Assembly: GCA_905176665.1 (NCBI GenBank)
Contig: CAJINA010000247.1
Coordinates: 1-64,000, forward strand
From: Olavius algarvensis Delta 4 endosymbiont
Lineage (GTDB): Bacteria > Desulfobacterota > Desulfobacteria > Desulfobacterales > CAJINA01
Direction: 5' to 3'
Length of the DNA stretch: 64,000 nt
Part shown: one piece after another, positions 48,487-57,568 of the stretch
Numbering within the stretch: position 1 is the first letter of the stretch
Layout: the number at the start of each line of letters is the position of its first letter
Translations under genes and position numbers: made by a program
The notes under the pieces: model-generated
What the model was told of the DNA's origin: nothing
What the model saw: the letters and a program-made list of their open reading frames with translations, nothing else
Database searches by the model: none

Positions 48487-49431
48487 ATGCATACGGCCGA
48501 AAAACAATCCAAGCCGATAGTCCTGGTGGCCCTGGGAGGCAACGCCCTCATCCGAAAAGGGCAAGCGGGATCGGCCCGGCAGCAGCTTGAGAACCTGAAG
48601 CTGCCCATCCGGCAAATTGCCCGCCTGGCAGAAGACTACCGGATTATCATCACGCACGGCAACGGTCCCCAGGTGGGCAACCTGCTGCTGCAGCAGGAGT
48701 GTACCCGGGAAGTCCCGGAAATGCCCCTGGAGATACTGGTGGCCCAGACCCAGGGACAGGTCGGCTACATGATCGAATCGACCCTGGACCAGGAATTGAT
48801 GCAGCTCGGCGTCAACACGAAACCCTTGGTCAGCCTGATCAGCTATGTTGTTGTGGACGAAAACGATCCGGCGTTCGAGACGCCCAGTAAGCCGGTCGGG
48901 CCCGTCTACACGGAAGCGGAGGCAGCTAAAAAATCCTTCCCGACCGTGAAAACCGCCAAGGGGCACCGGCGGGTCGTCGTTTCCCCCCAGCCGGTGACAA
49001 TCGTTGAAAAGCGGGAGATCAAGAAGCTCATCGAGATGGATTTTATCGTGATCTGCTGCGGCGGCGGCGGGATCCCGGTGAAAAGGGAGGGCCGCGCATT
49101 TCAGGGGGTGGACGCGGTGATCGACAAGGACCTGGCCAGTGCCCTGCTGGCCGAAGAGGTCGGGGTGGATACATTTGTTATTGCGACCGACGTGGAGGGT
49201 GCTATGCTGGATTACGGCAGCCGCAACCAGCGTCTGCTGCGCCGGCTGACCCTTGAAGATGCTGCCCGCCATCTGGTGGAGGGTGTTTTCCCGGCCGGGT
49301 CCATGGCCCCTAAAATCGAGGCCTGCTTGCAGTTTGTCGGTCATGGCGGTCAGCGCGCGGTGATCACCTCCATCGGTGACATCGCAGCCGCGGTGAACGG
49401 CCGGGCCGGGACCGAGTTCGTGGCCGGTTGA
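48487..49431 (+). CDS. arcC: Carbamate kinase
   Basis: 314 residues, amino acid kinase fold. The N-terminal VALGGNALIRKGQ and THGNGPQVGNLLLQQE motifs and the late CCGGGGIPVKREG and GVDAVIDKDLASALLAEEV motifs are all diagnostic. It transfers phosphate from carbamoyl phosphate to ADP, giving ATP, ammonia and CO2, and works in reverse when carbamoyl phosphate is needed. It is 21 bases after the COG2403 gene. With argF it would form the energy-conserving end of citrulline or ureide breakdown. Confidence 0.94.
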   Translation: MHTAEKQSKPIVLVALGGNALIRKGQAGSARQQLENLKLPIRQIARLAEDYRIIITHGNGPQVGNLLLQQECTREVPEMPLEILVAQTQGQVGYMIESTLDQELMQLGVNTKPLVSLISYVVVDENDPAFETPSKPVGPVYTEAEAAKKSFPTVKTAKGHRRVVVSPQPVTIVEKREIKKLIEMDFIVICCGGGGIPVKREGRAFQGVDAVIDKDLASALLAEEVGVDTFVIATDVEGAMLDYGSRNQRLLRRLTLEDAARHLVEGVFPAGSMAPKIEACLQFVGHGGQRAVITSIGDIAAAVNGRAGTEFVAG

Positions 49432-49555
49432 CACCTCCGCGCCTGCCGGGGCAGCAAAACAGCTTGGCGGCCATCAGCCGGTAGTCCTACATTCTGAACA
49501 TTGAGTGTTTGCGTCCATAGCATCCAATAACCCGTAGCATGAGGAGACAGACATC

Positions 49556-50491
49556 GTGACCAAATTCAACCTTCAGCATGTAGTAGAGTCACAGCAGTTT
49601 GACCGGGAGCTTATCGACGTCGTGTTCAGCGTAGCCTCGCAAATGAAGGAAGACCTGTCGGGCAGCGGCCAGTTGCGGTACAGCCTGGCCGGCAAGATCA
49701 TGGCGTCGCTATTTTACGAACCGTCCACAAGGACGCGCTTTTCATTTGAGTGCGCCATGCGGCGGCTGGGCGGCAGTGTCATTACGACAGAAAATGCACG
49801 GGAGTTCTCCAGTGCCTCCAAGGGAGAGAGCCTGCATGACACCACCCGAATTATGAATGGCTATGCCGACATTATCGTCATGCGTCACAATGAGGCCGGT
49901 AGCGCCGAGAAAGCAGCCCAGGTTTCCAATATCCCTATCATCAATGCCGGTGACGGGGCCGGGCAGCATCCGACCCAGGCCCTGTTGGATTTGTTCACGA
50001 TACAAGATTGCTTCCAGGGAATCGAAGGCCTAAACATCGCCATGGTCGGCGATTTGAAGTACGGTCGGACCGTGCGGTCGTTGAGCTATCTTTTAACCAA
50101 GTTCGATAATGTGAAACTTTACTTCGTGGCCCCCACCGTCTGTCAGATGGAAAACGATATCAAGGCATACCTCGACAAATACCAGGTTCCCTGGTTCGAA
50201 GAGACAGATTTTGAAAAAGTCCTGCCCGAGGTCGATTGCGTCTACATGACGAGAATTCAAAAAGAGCGTTTCAATGTCTATGAAGATTATGTGGAAGCCG
50301 CTGGTAAGTACATCCTGGGGCCGGAAAACGTGCGGCTGATGAAGGAAAATGCAATCATCATGCACCCGCTGCCCAGGGTAGACGAGATACCGCCGGCGGT
50401 AGATGACGACCCCCGCGCTCAATACTTCGAACAGGCCCAGAACGGGCTCTATATTCGGATGGCGCTTCTGTACCTCTTATTGCATCGATAG
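49556..50491 (+). CDS. pyrB: Aspartate carbamoyltransferase catalytic subunit
   Basis: 311 residues with a GTG start preceded by GAGGAG. The carbamoyl-phosphate motif is P56-S-T-R-T-R61 (YEPSTRTRFSFE), the catalytic lysine loop SSASKGESLHDT is intact, HPTQ lies in GAGQHPTQALLD, and the aspartate-site motif is HPLPRVDEIP. It makes carbamoyl aspartate for pyrimidine synthesis. Placement after argF and arcC suggests a shared carbamoyl-phosphate pool. No pyrI regulatory subunit or dihydroorotase is adjacent. Confidence 0.93.
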   Translation: MTKFNLQHVVESQQFDRELIDVVFSVASQMKEDLSGSGQLRYSLAGKIMASLFYEPSTRTRFSFECAMRRLGGSVITTENAREFSSASKGESLHDTTRIMNGYADIIVMRHNEAGSAEKAAQVSNIPIINAGDGAGQHPTQALLDLFTIQDCFQGIEGLNIAMVGDLKYGRTVRSLSYLLTKFDNVKLYFVAPTVCQMENDIKAYLDKYQVPWFEETDFEKVLPEVDCVYMTRIQKERFNVYEDYVEAAGKYILGPENVRLMKENAIIMHPLPRVDEIPPAVDDDPRAQYFEQAQNGLYIRMALLYLLLHR

Positions 50492-50688
50492 ATTGGGTTG
50501 CTTTGAAAAAGCAATATCCAATGTCCAACACGGAATGCCGAATGCCCAAGTGTGAAAGTGCTCCGCGCTGCTGATTGTAATCAAATCATAACGGCCGGAT
50601 ACCTTGTTTGGATATTGAAAATGAAGTGTTGGATGTTTTTTCTAATGCTTAGTTATGAGCTTACACTCCCCTGACTTCCTATGCCTGA

Positions 50689-51537
50689 TTAAATCCTACA
50701 TGTTCGTATGTCCGTAATGATAATCCCCTTGGCCCCCAGCTTGGCAAGTTTGTCGACGATAGCATTGACTTCGTCTTTGCGGGCCATGGATTTTACCGCC
50801 ACCCAGCCTTTTTTGCTCAGCGGTGCTATGGTCGGCGATTCAATGCCGGGGGTGACCATGCAGGCCATTTCCAGCAGGTGCTCCGGGGCGTCGTATTCCA
50901 CCATGACATATTCCCGGGCCACGACGATTCCCTGAAGTCTGGATATAAAGGATTCTATTTCAGGCTGTTGGACGGCTTTTGGGTCCCGGGCAACCAGGAT
51001 GGCCTCTGATTTTAAAAGCGGCTGGCCGATTGGCTTGAGACCGGCTTCCACCATGGTGCGACCTGATTCCACTACATCGGCAATCGCGTCGGCTACGCCG
51101 AGGCGAATCGAAATCTCGACCGCCCCATCCAAGCGGATGACGGTCGCGTGAATGTTCCGGGCCGCCAGGTCCCGCTGGACCAGCAGTGGGTAGGAAGTGG
51201 CAATCCGCAGGCCTTCGAATTCATGCGGGGTCAGGTCGCTTTCCTTCGGGACGGCGTAGTAAAATGCGGAGCGGGCAAATTGCAGCGGCAACAATTCGGC
51301 GATGTCCACACCACTGTCCATGGCCAGATCCCGCCCGGTGATGCCCAGGTCCAGGACCCCGTTGCCGACATAGATGGCGATATCCCGGGGTCGCAGAAAA
51401 ACGAATTCGACCTCGTTGGCACTGTCCCGGGCAACAAGTTCCCGGCTGTAACGCCGGCAGGTATAGCCGGCTTCGTTCACCAGTTGGATAGCGTCCTGGG
51501 ATAAACTGCCTTTATTCGGAAGGGCAATGTTGAGCAT
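50689..51537 (-). CDS. hisG: ATP phosphoribosyltransferase, long (HisG-L) form
   Basis: 282 residues: the catalytic domains (about 1-205, with GYTCRRYSRELVARDSANEVEFVFLRPRDIAIYV and DAIADVVESGRTMVEAGL) plus a C-terminal ACT-like regulatory domain (about 210-282). It is therefore the self-sufficient histidine-inhibited form that needs no HisZ. It catalyses the first step of histidine biosynthesis. It follows hisE by 18 bases on the minus strand. The rest of the his genes are not in the window. Confidence 0.94.
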   Translation of the reverse strand: MLNIALPNKGSLSQDAIQLVNEAGYTCRRYSRELVARDSANEVEFVFLRPRDIAIYVGNGVLDLGITGRDLAMDSGVDIAELLPLQFARSAFYYAVPKESDLTPHEFEGLRIATSYPLLVQRDLAARNIHATVIRLDGAVEISIRLGVADAIADVVESGRTMVEAGLKPIGQPLLKSEAILVARDPKAVQQPEIESFISRLQGIVVAREYVMVEYDAPEHLLEMACMVTPGIESPTIAPLSKKGWVAVKSMARKDEVNAIVDKLAKLGAKGIIITDIRTCRI

Positions 51538-51555
51538 GATGATTACAAGTTCCTT

Positions 51556-51819
51556 TTACAGGTATTTATACACATCTTCGAGTTCCAGGTCACAGGCGAG
51601 CATCATCACCTGCAGGTGGTAGAGCAGTTGCGAGATTTCCTCGGCGGTTTTTGCACCGCCTTCGTATTCGGCCGCCATCCAGACTTCTCCGGCCTCTTCG
51701 ATGATTTTCTTTCCAATGGCATGCCGACCTTTTCCAAGCAGACGCACGGTACCGGAGTCAGGTGCCTGGCGGGCCACCTTATCTTTCAGTTCTGCAAACA
51801 GGTTTTCAAAAGACTTCAT
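51556..51819 (-). CDS. hisE: Phosphoribosyl-ATP pyrophosphatase
   Basis: 87 residues, stand-alone MazG-like HisE ([17 protein letters not shown] with the metal-binding EExxE-type helix, then [13 protein letters not shown]). It hydrolyses phosphoribosyl-ATP to phosphoribosyl-AMP, the second histidine step. It is paired with hisG immediately downstream, so the two gene products act in sequence. A small membrane-protein gene ends 11 bases upstream. Confidence 0.93.
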   Translation of the reverse strand: MKSFENLFAELKDKVARQAPDSGTVRLLGKGRHAIGKKIIEEAGEVWMAAEYEGGAKTAEEISQLLYHLQVMMLACDLELEDVYKYL

Positions 51820-51830
51820 GTTGTCCCTTT

Positions 51831-52238
51831 TTATTTTTTGAGGGTAAGTCGCAAGGCCGCTCTAACCTTGGCGATTCTTTTGGGCGCGTGCTGCCGGTCC
51901 TTCACGTTGGCCAGGGCCATCAAATCGGCGACAGCTGAATCAGGGGATTCATTGCGGTTGGCAAGCACGAGCTGATACCATTGCGGCAAGGTGTTGCTGT
52001 GGCAATCCGCCAGTTTGGCAGCTGTCCGGCGGATATCTTCAGCCGGGAAGGCGGCCGGCCGGCCTTCACCGGACAAATTTTCGGCGGTATTCATCAAAGC
52101 GCCGACCTTGGCTTTGAGTAGCCGATAGCGCATGAGCGGCTGGATCCACATCTTGATGATGACATAGCCGAACGAACCGATAAAAAAACTCAAAATGGCG
52201 GCAATACCGATCGGGCTCGAAAAAAATTGCAGTATCAT
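51831..52238 (-). CDS. Hypothetical membrane-anchored protein
   Basis: 135 residues from the ATG at 52238; a longer frame to 52319 adds a further hydrophobic stretch, and the start is uncertain. One clear hydrophobic segment near the N-terminus ([24 protein letters not shown]) is followed by a basic, mostly helical cytoplasmic domain with no recognised motif. Its stop is 11 bases before hisE, so it may be the first gene of the hisE-hisG unit, but nothing suggests a role in histidine synthesis. Confidence 0.6.
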   Translation of the reverse strand: MILQFFSSPIGIAAILSFFIGSFGYVIIKMWIQPLMRYRLLKAKVGALMNTAENLSGEGRPAAFPAEDIRRTAAKLADCHSNTLPQWYQLVLANRNESPDSAVADLMALANVKDRQHAPKRIAKVRAALRLTLKK

Positions 52239-52545
52239 CTGCTTGCCAACCTTTGCCTTTCTGGGCCGAATGTTACGGTTAAATAAATGAAAAATCCAAC
52301 ATATGAGGGCGCTCATCATCTGTCAATTATATTTAGTGACCATCCATAAACGGCATCTTTTGGCCCAGAGCGGCGTTTTCGCTCTTTTGGATTCCTCGGA
52401 ATAACCTGCTATGCACCACAGGCATTGGCTTCGCCGGCACCTGCGGTTTCAAAATCGTTCAAGCCTTCCGTCTTGGCCTCCGGGCTTCGTCGGGCACGTG
52501 CGCTGAATCAAAATCTACCCTTTCTGAATGGACACTAATTAGAAC

Positions 52546-52712
52546 CCATTTCAATAAAGCCCGGTAGCCAAATCCCGGTGGTGGGTGATCATATCAAATC
52601 CTCGTAATACCTCGTGTATTTCTCTATTTTGATATTCGTATCCGCCTTGCCGGCAGGGTTGCAGCTCGCAGTGCTTAACCCGAACCGCAGCCAATATCCA
52701 TTATTGAAATGG
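52546..52712. repeat. Palindromic repeat family B, degenerate copy
   Basis: CCATTTCAATAA (52546-52557) pairs with TTATTGAAATGG (52701-52712). Inside are ATATCAAA/TTTTGATAT and AATAC/GTATT, the family B centre. About 25 extra bases on the right side make it longer than the other copies. The surrounding 580-base gap holds no gene. Unlike most copies it is not at a stop codon. Confidence 0.6.
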
Positions 52713-52904
52713 CACCTACTTTTTTTACCATATCACTTTACATTGACTATATATATGACAGCTAAATTTCAGCATCCCCCAAGCGCTTGAGACCGGGCGC
52801 CAGCACGGCGCTGTGGGCGTCAGGCAGTGGTAGCGCCACTGATGAAGGTGGTCGGGGATGCAAATCGCCACGAATAATCTATGACCGGGTAATGGGGAAA
52901 AATA

Positions 52905-53243
52905 ATGATCGACGATTTTCAAGTGCCGGATGAATATCTAGGCGCCTTCCGGCGCCTGATGCGACGGATGCCGGTTGAACTTCAGACCGATGAGGCATTT
53001 TTGCAGACCCTCGTGATGTACCTGAAACTCGGGGGTGAAAAGCTCGCCCGGCACCGCATTGAGGTCGAGAAAGCTGAATTTGTGACGGCTTTCACGATTG
53101 TAAAACGGCAGCTGCCTGAAGTGCCTGACGAAACCGAGTCCACGGACAAAGAAGAAACGCAGGACGATCAGGACCAGGAGGATGAAAATGATGACCAGGA
53201 AGGCGAGGTGGCCGACATCGATCCCGACACCATTGCGACCTGA
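52905..53243 (+). CDS. Small hypothetical protein with acidic C-terminal tail
   Basis: 112 residues. Residues 1-70 look helical and mixed-charge (YLGAFRRLMRRMPVELQTDEAFLQTLVMYLKLGGEKLARHRIEVEKAEF). From about 75 on the chain is dominated by Asp and Glu (KEETQDDQDQEDENDDQEGE) and probably disordered. GGGGAAA upstream of the ATG could serve as ribosome site. No family recognised. The next gene starts 117 bases downstream on the same strand. Confidence 0.6.
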   Translation: MIDDFQVPDEYLGAFRRLMRRMPVELQTDEAFLQTLVMYLKLGGEKLARHRIEVEKAEFVTAFTIVKRQLPEVPDETESTDKEETQDDQDQEDENDDQEGEVADIDPDTIAT

Positions 53244-53359
53244 TAGCGATTTCATGGTACAACTACTCGGTTTTACATTATAAAGCAGCACATCATACGC
53301 ATCCTACGCTCTAACGCACTCTGCATTTCAGGCGTGTCAGCCTGCGGACAGGATCCTAC

Positions 53360-53860
53360 ATGATACGACCCAAATGGTTTGTAACGGCTTGCCTGGTGAT
53401 TCTACTTGTGGCGGGTTGCGGCCAGAAACAGGTCATCAAGGATGTCGGCCGTGCTCCTCATCCAGGCGGAGCGTCCCTACAAGCCGGTGAAGTTGAACAA
53501 CAGCTGCGCGCAGAAGCGGCCCGGTGGCGGGGGACCCCGCATCGAATGGGCGGGAGTGATAGGCGCGGCGTAGACTGTTCCGGTCTTGTGCAGCAGATGT
53601 ACAGGGATTTATTCGGTATTCAGTTGCCCCGCACCGCCCGGCAACAGTCCGGCAGGGGGTTGCGTGTAAAGCGCAGCGAGCTGAAACCCGGCGACCTTGT
53701 TTTTTTCAACCCTCCTGGAAAACTGGATCATGTAGGGATATACTTGGGGCATGGTGATTTCGTGCACACCTCGTCTAAAAAAGGTGTGACGGTGTCGCGG
53801 ATTGACTCAAGCTATTGGAAAAAACACTACTGGACGGCCAAGCGCATATTGCCGCTCTGA
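53360..53860 (+). CDS. NlpC/P60 family cell-wall hydrolase lipoprotein
   Basis: 166 residues. The signal peptide ends LLVAGC with the lipid-modified cysteine at residue 20. The NlpC/P60 domain (about 48-160) has C73 (RRGVDCSGLV), H124 (LDHVGIYLG) and H136 (DFVHTS) as the catalytic triad. It would cut peptide stems of peptidoglycan at the cell envelope. It is a single gene; repeat B3 begins 15 bases after its stop and separates it from the convergent neighbour. Confidence 0.9.
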   Translation: MIRPKWFVTACLVILLVAGCGQKQVIKDVGRAPHPGGASLQAGEVEQQLRAEAARWRGTPHRMGGSDRRGVDCSGLVQQMYRDLFGIQLPRTARQQSGRGLRVKRSELKPGDLVFFNPPGKLDHVGIYLGHGDFVHTSSKKGVTVSRIDSSYWKKHYWTAKRILPL

Positions 53861-53874
53861 TTTTGCGGATGGAT

Positions 53875-54020
53875 TAGAAGCTATCTAAAAAAACGGATTT
53901 TGGTTCAAGGTCAAGGCGGGCGCTACATTCGAACCGGAGCAATACTGCTGTATTTCGAGGACTCGGATTAAGCGCCCAACACCGAGATTGAGCCAAAGGA
54001 CTTTTTTGAGATGGCTTCTA
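53875..54020. repeat. Palindromic repeat family B, copy B3
   Basis: A 146-base near-palindrome. The ends TAGAAGCTATCT and AGATGGCTTCTA pair, then GGTTCAAGGTC with GAGATTGAGCC, and AATAC with GTATT at the centre. Its last three bases (54018-54020) are the TAG stop codon of the minus-strand 608-residue protein. It sits between convergent genes and may terminate both. Confidence 0.85.
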
Positions 54021-55844
54021 GCGAGATGCGCGCCGGACAGCCCGCACATTCCCACAAAGCCTTGAATCCTTGACCATTTTCTTTGGCGACGGGCTGTTGT
54101 CAGCGGTAACCACCGTCACATCTATCAGCCACTCACCTTCATATTTTCTCAAAACCTTGGATGTCCACAACCATGTAGCCGGCGTGGCCGGGAAATAAGG
54201 TTTGACCTTCAATAGCGTTTTAAGTTCGTCCGGCGTGGGCAGGCGCCAGTTACGATGGCCGCCGGTATTCATGGACTTTATATATGTGGTGGCCGATTCA
54301 TAATTGAGGCAACTGTCCAGGACCGATTTTGAATCAAGGGTACCCCACATGAGCCCGGTGCGTTTGTCAGTAAAGGTACCATCGCCATTGGAATTAAACC
54401 GTCCCTCGCTCTGGGCCAGCAATTTATCGAGACTGGCGATGCGCGCGTTAATTTTGGTTTCTTCATCCATTTTTTTATAGCGTGCAATCTGCTCCTCGAC
54501 TTTGGACGCCAAGTGTGTGTTGGGAAACGACTGCAGATAGTCGGACAGGACTTTGTGGGCCTGGGCATAGTCGGTACCGGCTGCCTGGGCTTTCTTGACG
54601 GACGTTTCATAGTCGGCAAATGCCAGGTGATTTTTCTCAAATAGCGGCAGAAATTTCTTTAATTTCGTTGTCTTGGGGCTGTTCGGGTAGATTTCGGAAT
54701 ACTTCTTCACCTGCTGGGTACATTTTTCCCACTTTTCCAGCATGGCGGATTTGGCAATCTGTTTTTCCGTATAGGCGAAATACTCACCTTCCATCGCACT
54801 GATTAGCTTTTTGACTGCCGCTGTCTGTTGACCCTGGGGATGATACTTGAGATAGCGGCGGTAAGCATCGATACGGTTGATGGAACCGGACGCAGTTGCC
54901 GTTTTCACCGCGGCGTAGTCGGTTTTTTCGGCCAGATCAGCAAGCTTGGATATAGCAGCCTTGATTTCGTTCGCGTTGGGGCCGCCTGGAAAACTTCGCA
55001 AATGCTTCTCGTAGAGGTTGGCTGCCTGGGCATATTCTTTAGCTTCGGCAAGTGCATCGGCCTGTGAAGAAACTTCCAGATAGGCGGCATTGGCCTGCAT
55101 TGTTTTTAATTCGGTAATTTTAACCCGGGCTGCCTGGGCCCACTCGCTTTCATCACCGGCCGTATCGAGAAACTCCGTCAACAGCCGAATCTGCTCCTTC
55201 GTATCATCGGTCAGGTCAACTTTGGCTATAGTATCCTGGTAAATCTGGTCGGGACTTTGGGAACCCGTGGAAAAAAGGACGAAATAGGCTGCAACAGCAG
55301 CAGCGATTATGACAATACCGAGAATAATGGGAACCTTGGGCAGCCCGCCTTCCTTCTTGGGTGCCACGTGTAATTCAAACTCTTCGCTTTCCTTGGATAA
55401 ATCGCGTCCGACGGGTTTGGCTGAATCTTCCTGTTCTTCCGCGCCTTCTTGATCTTCTTCACCTTCCGGTGCGGTGGTGGGCGTGTCGGAGGGTACCGTC
55501 TGCCCCTCGCCGTCATCCGGCTCAGCGGCAGATTTTTCATCCTTGAGCTTGAGGCCCTCCATCAATACATGCATCAAGGGCTGGTTGATTTCGTTTTCCG
55601 TCTTTGCGCAGGAATTGTCGATCTCGATAACCGTATCGTCCCAACTGATAATGTCACAGGCGGCATCCATGTTCTGCAGGTCCTGGGTCTCGGCCGCAAT
55701 CAGATCGCCCTTCAGGATGTAGAGCAAGCCCTCCCTCTTGCCGGAAACCACTTTAAGCGTACAGGTGGTCTTTTCCATCTGAACCATTTGCAGAAACGAA
55801 TCTAAACTGATCCCCTGTAGTTGACCTCCAACACCGGCGTCCAC
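54018..55844 (-). CDS. Membrane protein with DUF4388-like, repeat and DUF1566 (Lcl) domains
   Basis: 608 residues with a GTG start (AAAGGAG upstream). Residues 1-100 resemble the DUF4388 domain of signalling proteins. An acidic linker (100-165) and one membrane helix follow (VPIILGIVIIAAAVAAYFVLFS, about 172-193). About 200-480 is helical tetratricopeptide-like sequence. The C-terminal 120 residues (FTDKRTGLMWGTLDS ... NWRLPTPDELKTLLK) are a DUF1566/Lcl domain. It therefore has an N-terminal cytoplasmic module and a large outside part. The function is unknown; linking an internal signal to an envelope adhesin-like domain is inference. Confidence 0.75.
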   Translation of the reverse strand: MDAGVGGQLQGISLDSFLQMVQMEKTTCTLKVVSGKREGLLYILKGDLIAAETQDLQNMDAACDIISWDDTVIEIDNSCAKTENEINQPLMHVLMEGLKLKDEKSAAEPDDGEGQTVPSDTPTTAPEGEEDQEGAEEQEDSAKPVGRDLSKESEEFELHVAPKKEGGLPKVPIILGIVIIAAAVAAYFVLFSTGSQSPDQIYQDTIAKVDLTDDTKEQIRLLTEFLDTAGDESEWAQAARVKITELKTMQANAAYLEVSSQADALAEAKEYAQAANLYEKHLRSFPGGPNANEIKAAISKLADLAEKTDYAAVKTATASGSINRIDAYRRYLKYHPQGQQTAAVKKLISAMEGEYFAYTEKQIAKSAMLEKWEKCTQQVKKYSEIYPNSPKTTKLKKFLPLFEKNHLAFADYETSVKKAQAAGTDYAQAHKVLSDYLQSFPNTHLASKVEEQIARYKKMDEETKINARIASLDKLLAQSEGRFNSNGDGTFTDKRTGLMWGTLDSKSVLDSCLNYESATTYIKSMNTGGHRNWRLPTPDELKTLLKVKPYFPATPATWLWTSKVLRKYEGEWLIDVTVVTADNSPSPKKMVKDSRLCGNVRAVRRASR

Positions 55845-56043
55845 TGGTAGCAGGCTCCTTTTGGTATGATTGATAACGCCCTGAAAGATTTGCGTGATAG
55901 TACGGAAAAGCGATTAACTACTATAGTTGAAATTTATGAAGATGTCAAAGGGTTGAACACCGGGAAGCCGCCCGCCGGGTACCCTGCGGCGGATCTGTCC
56001 CGGTGTGGATATCGGTCTCGAAACCACCGTGTACTGCAGGCTG

Positions 56044-56547
56044 CTAACGCGTATAAACCCGGCGTTCGATTCCGGAGCGTCGATCATCTGCCGGATTGAA
56101 ATTCGGATCCTTGAAAACACGCCGATCCTTGCCCGAACGACGGTCGGGAATTGTATGAAATGTGTGCTTGCGAATGAAGGATTCCAGTTGCAGGTTCTGG
56201 ACTTTAGTCAGTTTTACGAATTCAACGCAACGGTTATAAATTTTCTTACCATTGGGCAAGGTGGTCATGATCTTTTCAAAGATGACCTTGCACTGCAAAT
56301 CCGGCAGGGTTACGCCTATGGAGGGGATAGAGATGGAAATGGTGTCCGATTCATGCTGGCGGTTTTTGCTTTCTACAAATTGGACCGCCAGGCCACCCAT
56401 GCTGATGTCGATAACCGGGCCCAACTCTATCAATTTCGGTTTGCCGACATCCAGCAGACGGGGCTTGTGAAGCAGCACAATGGCCCCGCCTTTTATTTTA
56501 AACCGTTTCCATTTGCGCCGCCTGGTGATCGGCTTTCGTGCGTCCAT
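56044..56547 (-). CDS. PilZ domain protein
   Basis: 167 residues. The PilZ domain (about 8-120) has the RxxxR-type motif in RRRKWKRFKI and DxSxxG in DISMGGLAV, the two sites that bind cyclic di-GMP. The C-terminal 35 residues carry two RRSGxxRR motifs (DRRSGKDRR and DRRSGIERR), often seen at the ends of PilZ or response-regulator proteins. A run of nine C (nine G on the coding strand, 56552-56560) lies four bases from the start codon and acts as the only candidate ribosome site. No diguanylate cyclase is in the window. Confidence 0.82.
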   Translation of the reverse strand: MDARKPITRRRKWKRFKIKGGAIVLLHKPRLLDVGKPKLIELGPVIDISMGGLAVQFVESKNRQHESDTISISIPSIGVTLPDLQCKVIFEKIMTTLPNGKKIYNRCVEFVKLTKVQNLQLESFIRKHTFHTIPDRRSGKDRRVFKDPNFNPADDRRSGIERRVYTR

Positions 56548-57088
56548 GCAACCCCCCCCCGTGACAATATCAGTTCAAATGCGGTGATTAACCTTGATCC
56601 TCTCACGACAACAAGAGCTTCCACTCCACTTCCAATGCGTGTAACCGGGCGCTCGGAAAGTTGTAGGACAATATTAGCAAAAAGTTTGCCACTTGACACG
56701 CAAACTTTTACAGTTTGCCGATCAGTTCCTGGTTAATATCTAAAAACTATATTATTACAGGCAGTTAAATTGGTGCTAAGTGTCCAGGGATTTTTACGTT
56801 CAGCACATACCAGTATCTGAAACATAGCAGCATAATCTGTAGCGTGCCAAAATTCCGGCACTTTTTTCCGGCATTCATTGCTGTTTTGGTTATTCCGGGG
56901 ATAGTGATATCCAGTCAATTAAATTTGTTTAGAAAAATGCATGCGGTGTTGCGTCCTTGCTTCGATTGCCCTCGAGTTTAAACTGCTTGACCCTGTAGAC
57001 GGCATGTTTTAGAAATCGATTTGAAGCTGTCTCGATCTGCTGGATGGTTAGTCCCAAAGCATAGGACGATACCGGGTTCGGAGTTTCA
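56548..57088. other. Gene-free stretch between divergent genes
   Basis: About 540 bases upstream of both the PilZ gene and the small winged-helix gene. It starts with the C9 run and becomes AT-rich in the middle. No supported ORF, repeat-family copy or clear promoter pair was found. Confidence 0.4.
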
Positions 57089-57412
57089 ATGGACAACGAC
57101 ATGCAACATTCAGATATGCAACAGTGGTTGCGATTACGGCGCAGCATTATCGAATTGCTTTACGCTCATTTCATGGAATTTCCTTATGCCCCCCTTGAAA
57201 TGGAAATGCTTGCCGATCATTGTCAGGTGGAGCCCAAATCGCTGAACTGGAACATCGTCTATCTGGAAAAATGGGGGTTCGTCGAGTTGGGCAAGTCCAT
57301 CGAAGCGCCCCCTTTCGTGGCCTGCACCGCCTCAATCACTGAGAAAGGTATCGATCTGATAGAAGACACAGAACGATTTGATCGCAAGTTTCCCCCGGCC
57401 GCGAACAATTGA
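57089..57412 (+). CDS. Small winged-helix-like protein
   Basis: 107 residues. The segment EMEMLADHCQVEPKSLNWNIVYLEKWGFVELGKS resembles the recognition and wing part of a winged helix-turn-helix. It is followed by SITEKGIDLIEDTERF, a common way for such folds to end. It could be a small DNA-binding regulator or a protein-protein module. An earlier frame is closed and a second ATG lies at 57101. It is alone on its strand until 57569. Confidence 0.55.
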   Translation: MDNDMQHSDMQQWLRLRRSIIELLYAHFMEFPYAPLEMEMLADHCQVEPKSLNWNIVYLEKWGFVELGKSIEAPPFVACTASITEKGIDLIEDTERFDRKFPPAANN

Positions 57413-57568
57413 ACATTGCTTCGCCCAGCGCCGCGGGATCACGGAACTAAGCGCAGGGCTTTCCCTGTAGCTTAGATCAATACATGCGTTGCCCGGGTGC
57501 CGCCGAATTATGGCGGAACGGGGATCATAGGATACCGATTTTCATATCGCAAAGCGGAGGACTGCCAT

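Noticed and set aside
47644-49434. 596-codon open frame on the minus strand across the COG2403 and arcC genes
   Set aside because: It is antisense to two well-supported genes and bridges their intergenic gap. Long antisense frames are expected in GC-rich codon usage, and the translation matches no family.
50492-50688. Repeat of CCAATGTCCAACAC-type words between pyrB and hisG
   Set aside because: CCAACAC/GTGTTGG and ATATCCAA/TTGGATAT occur, but their order does not make one nested stem, so no element is called.
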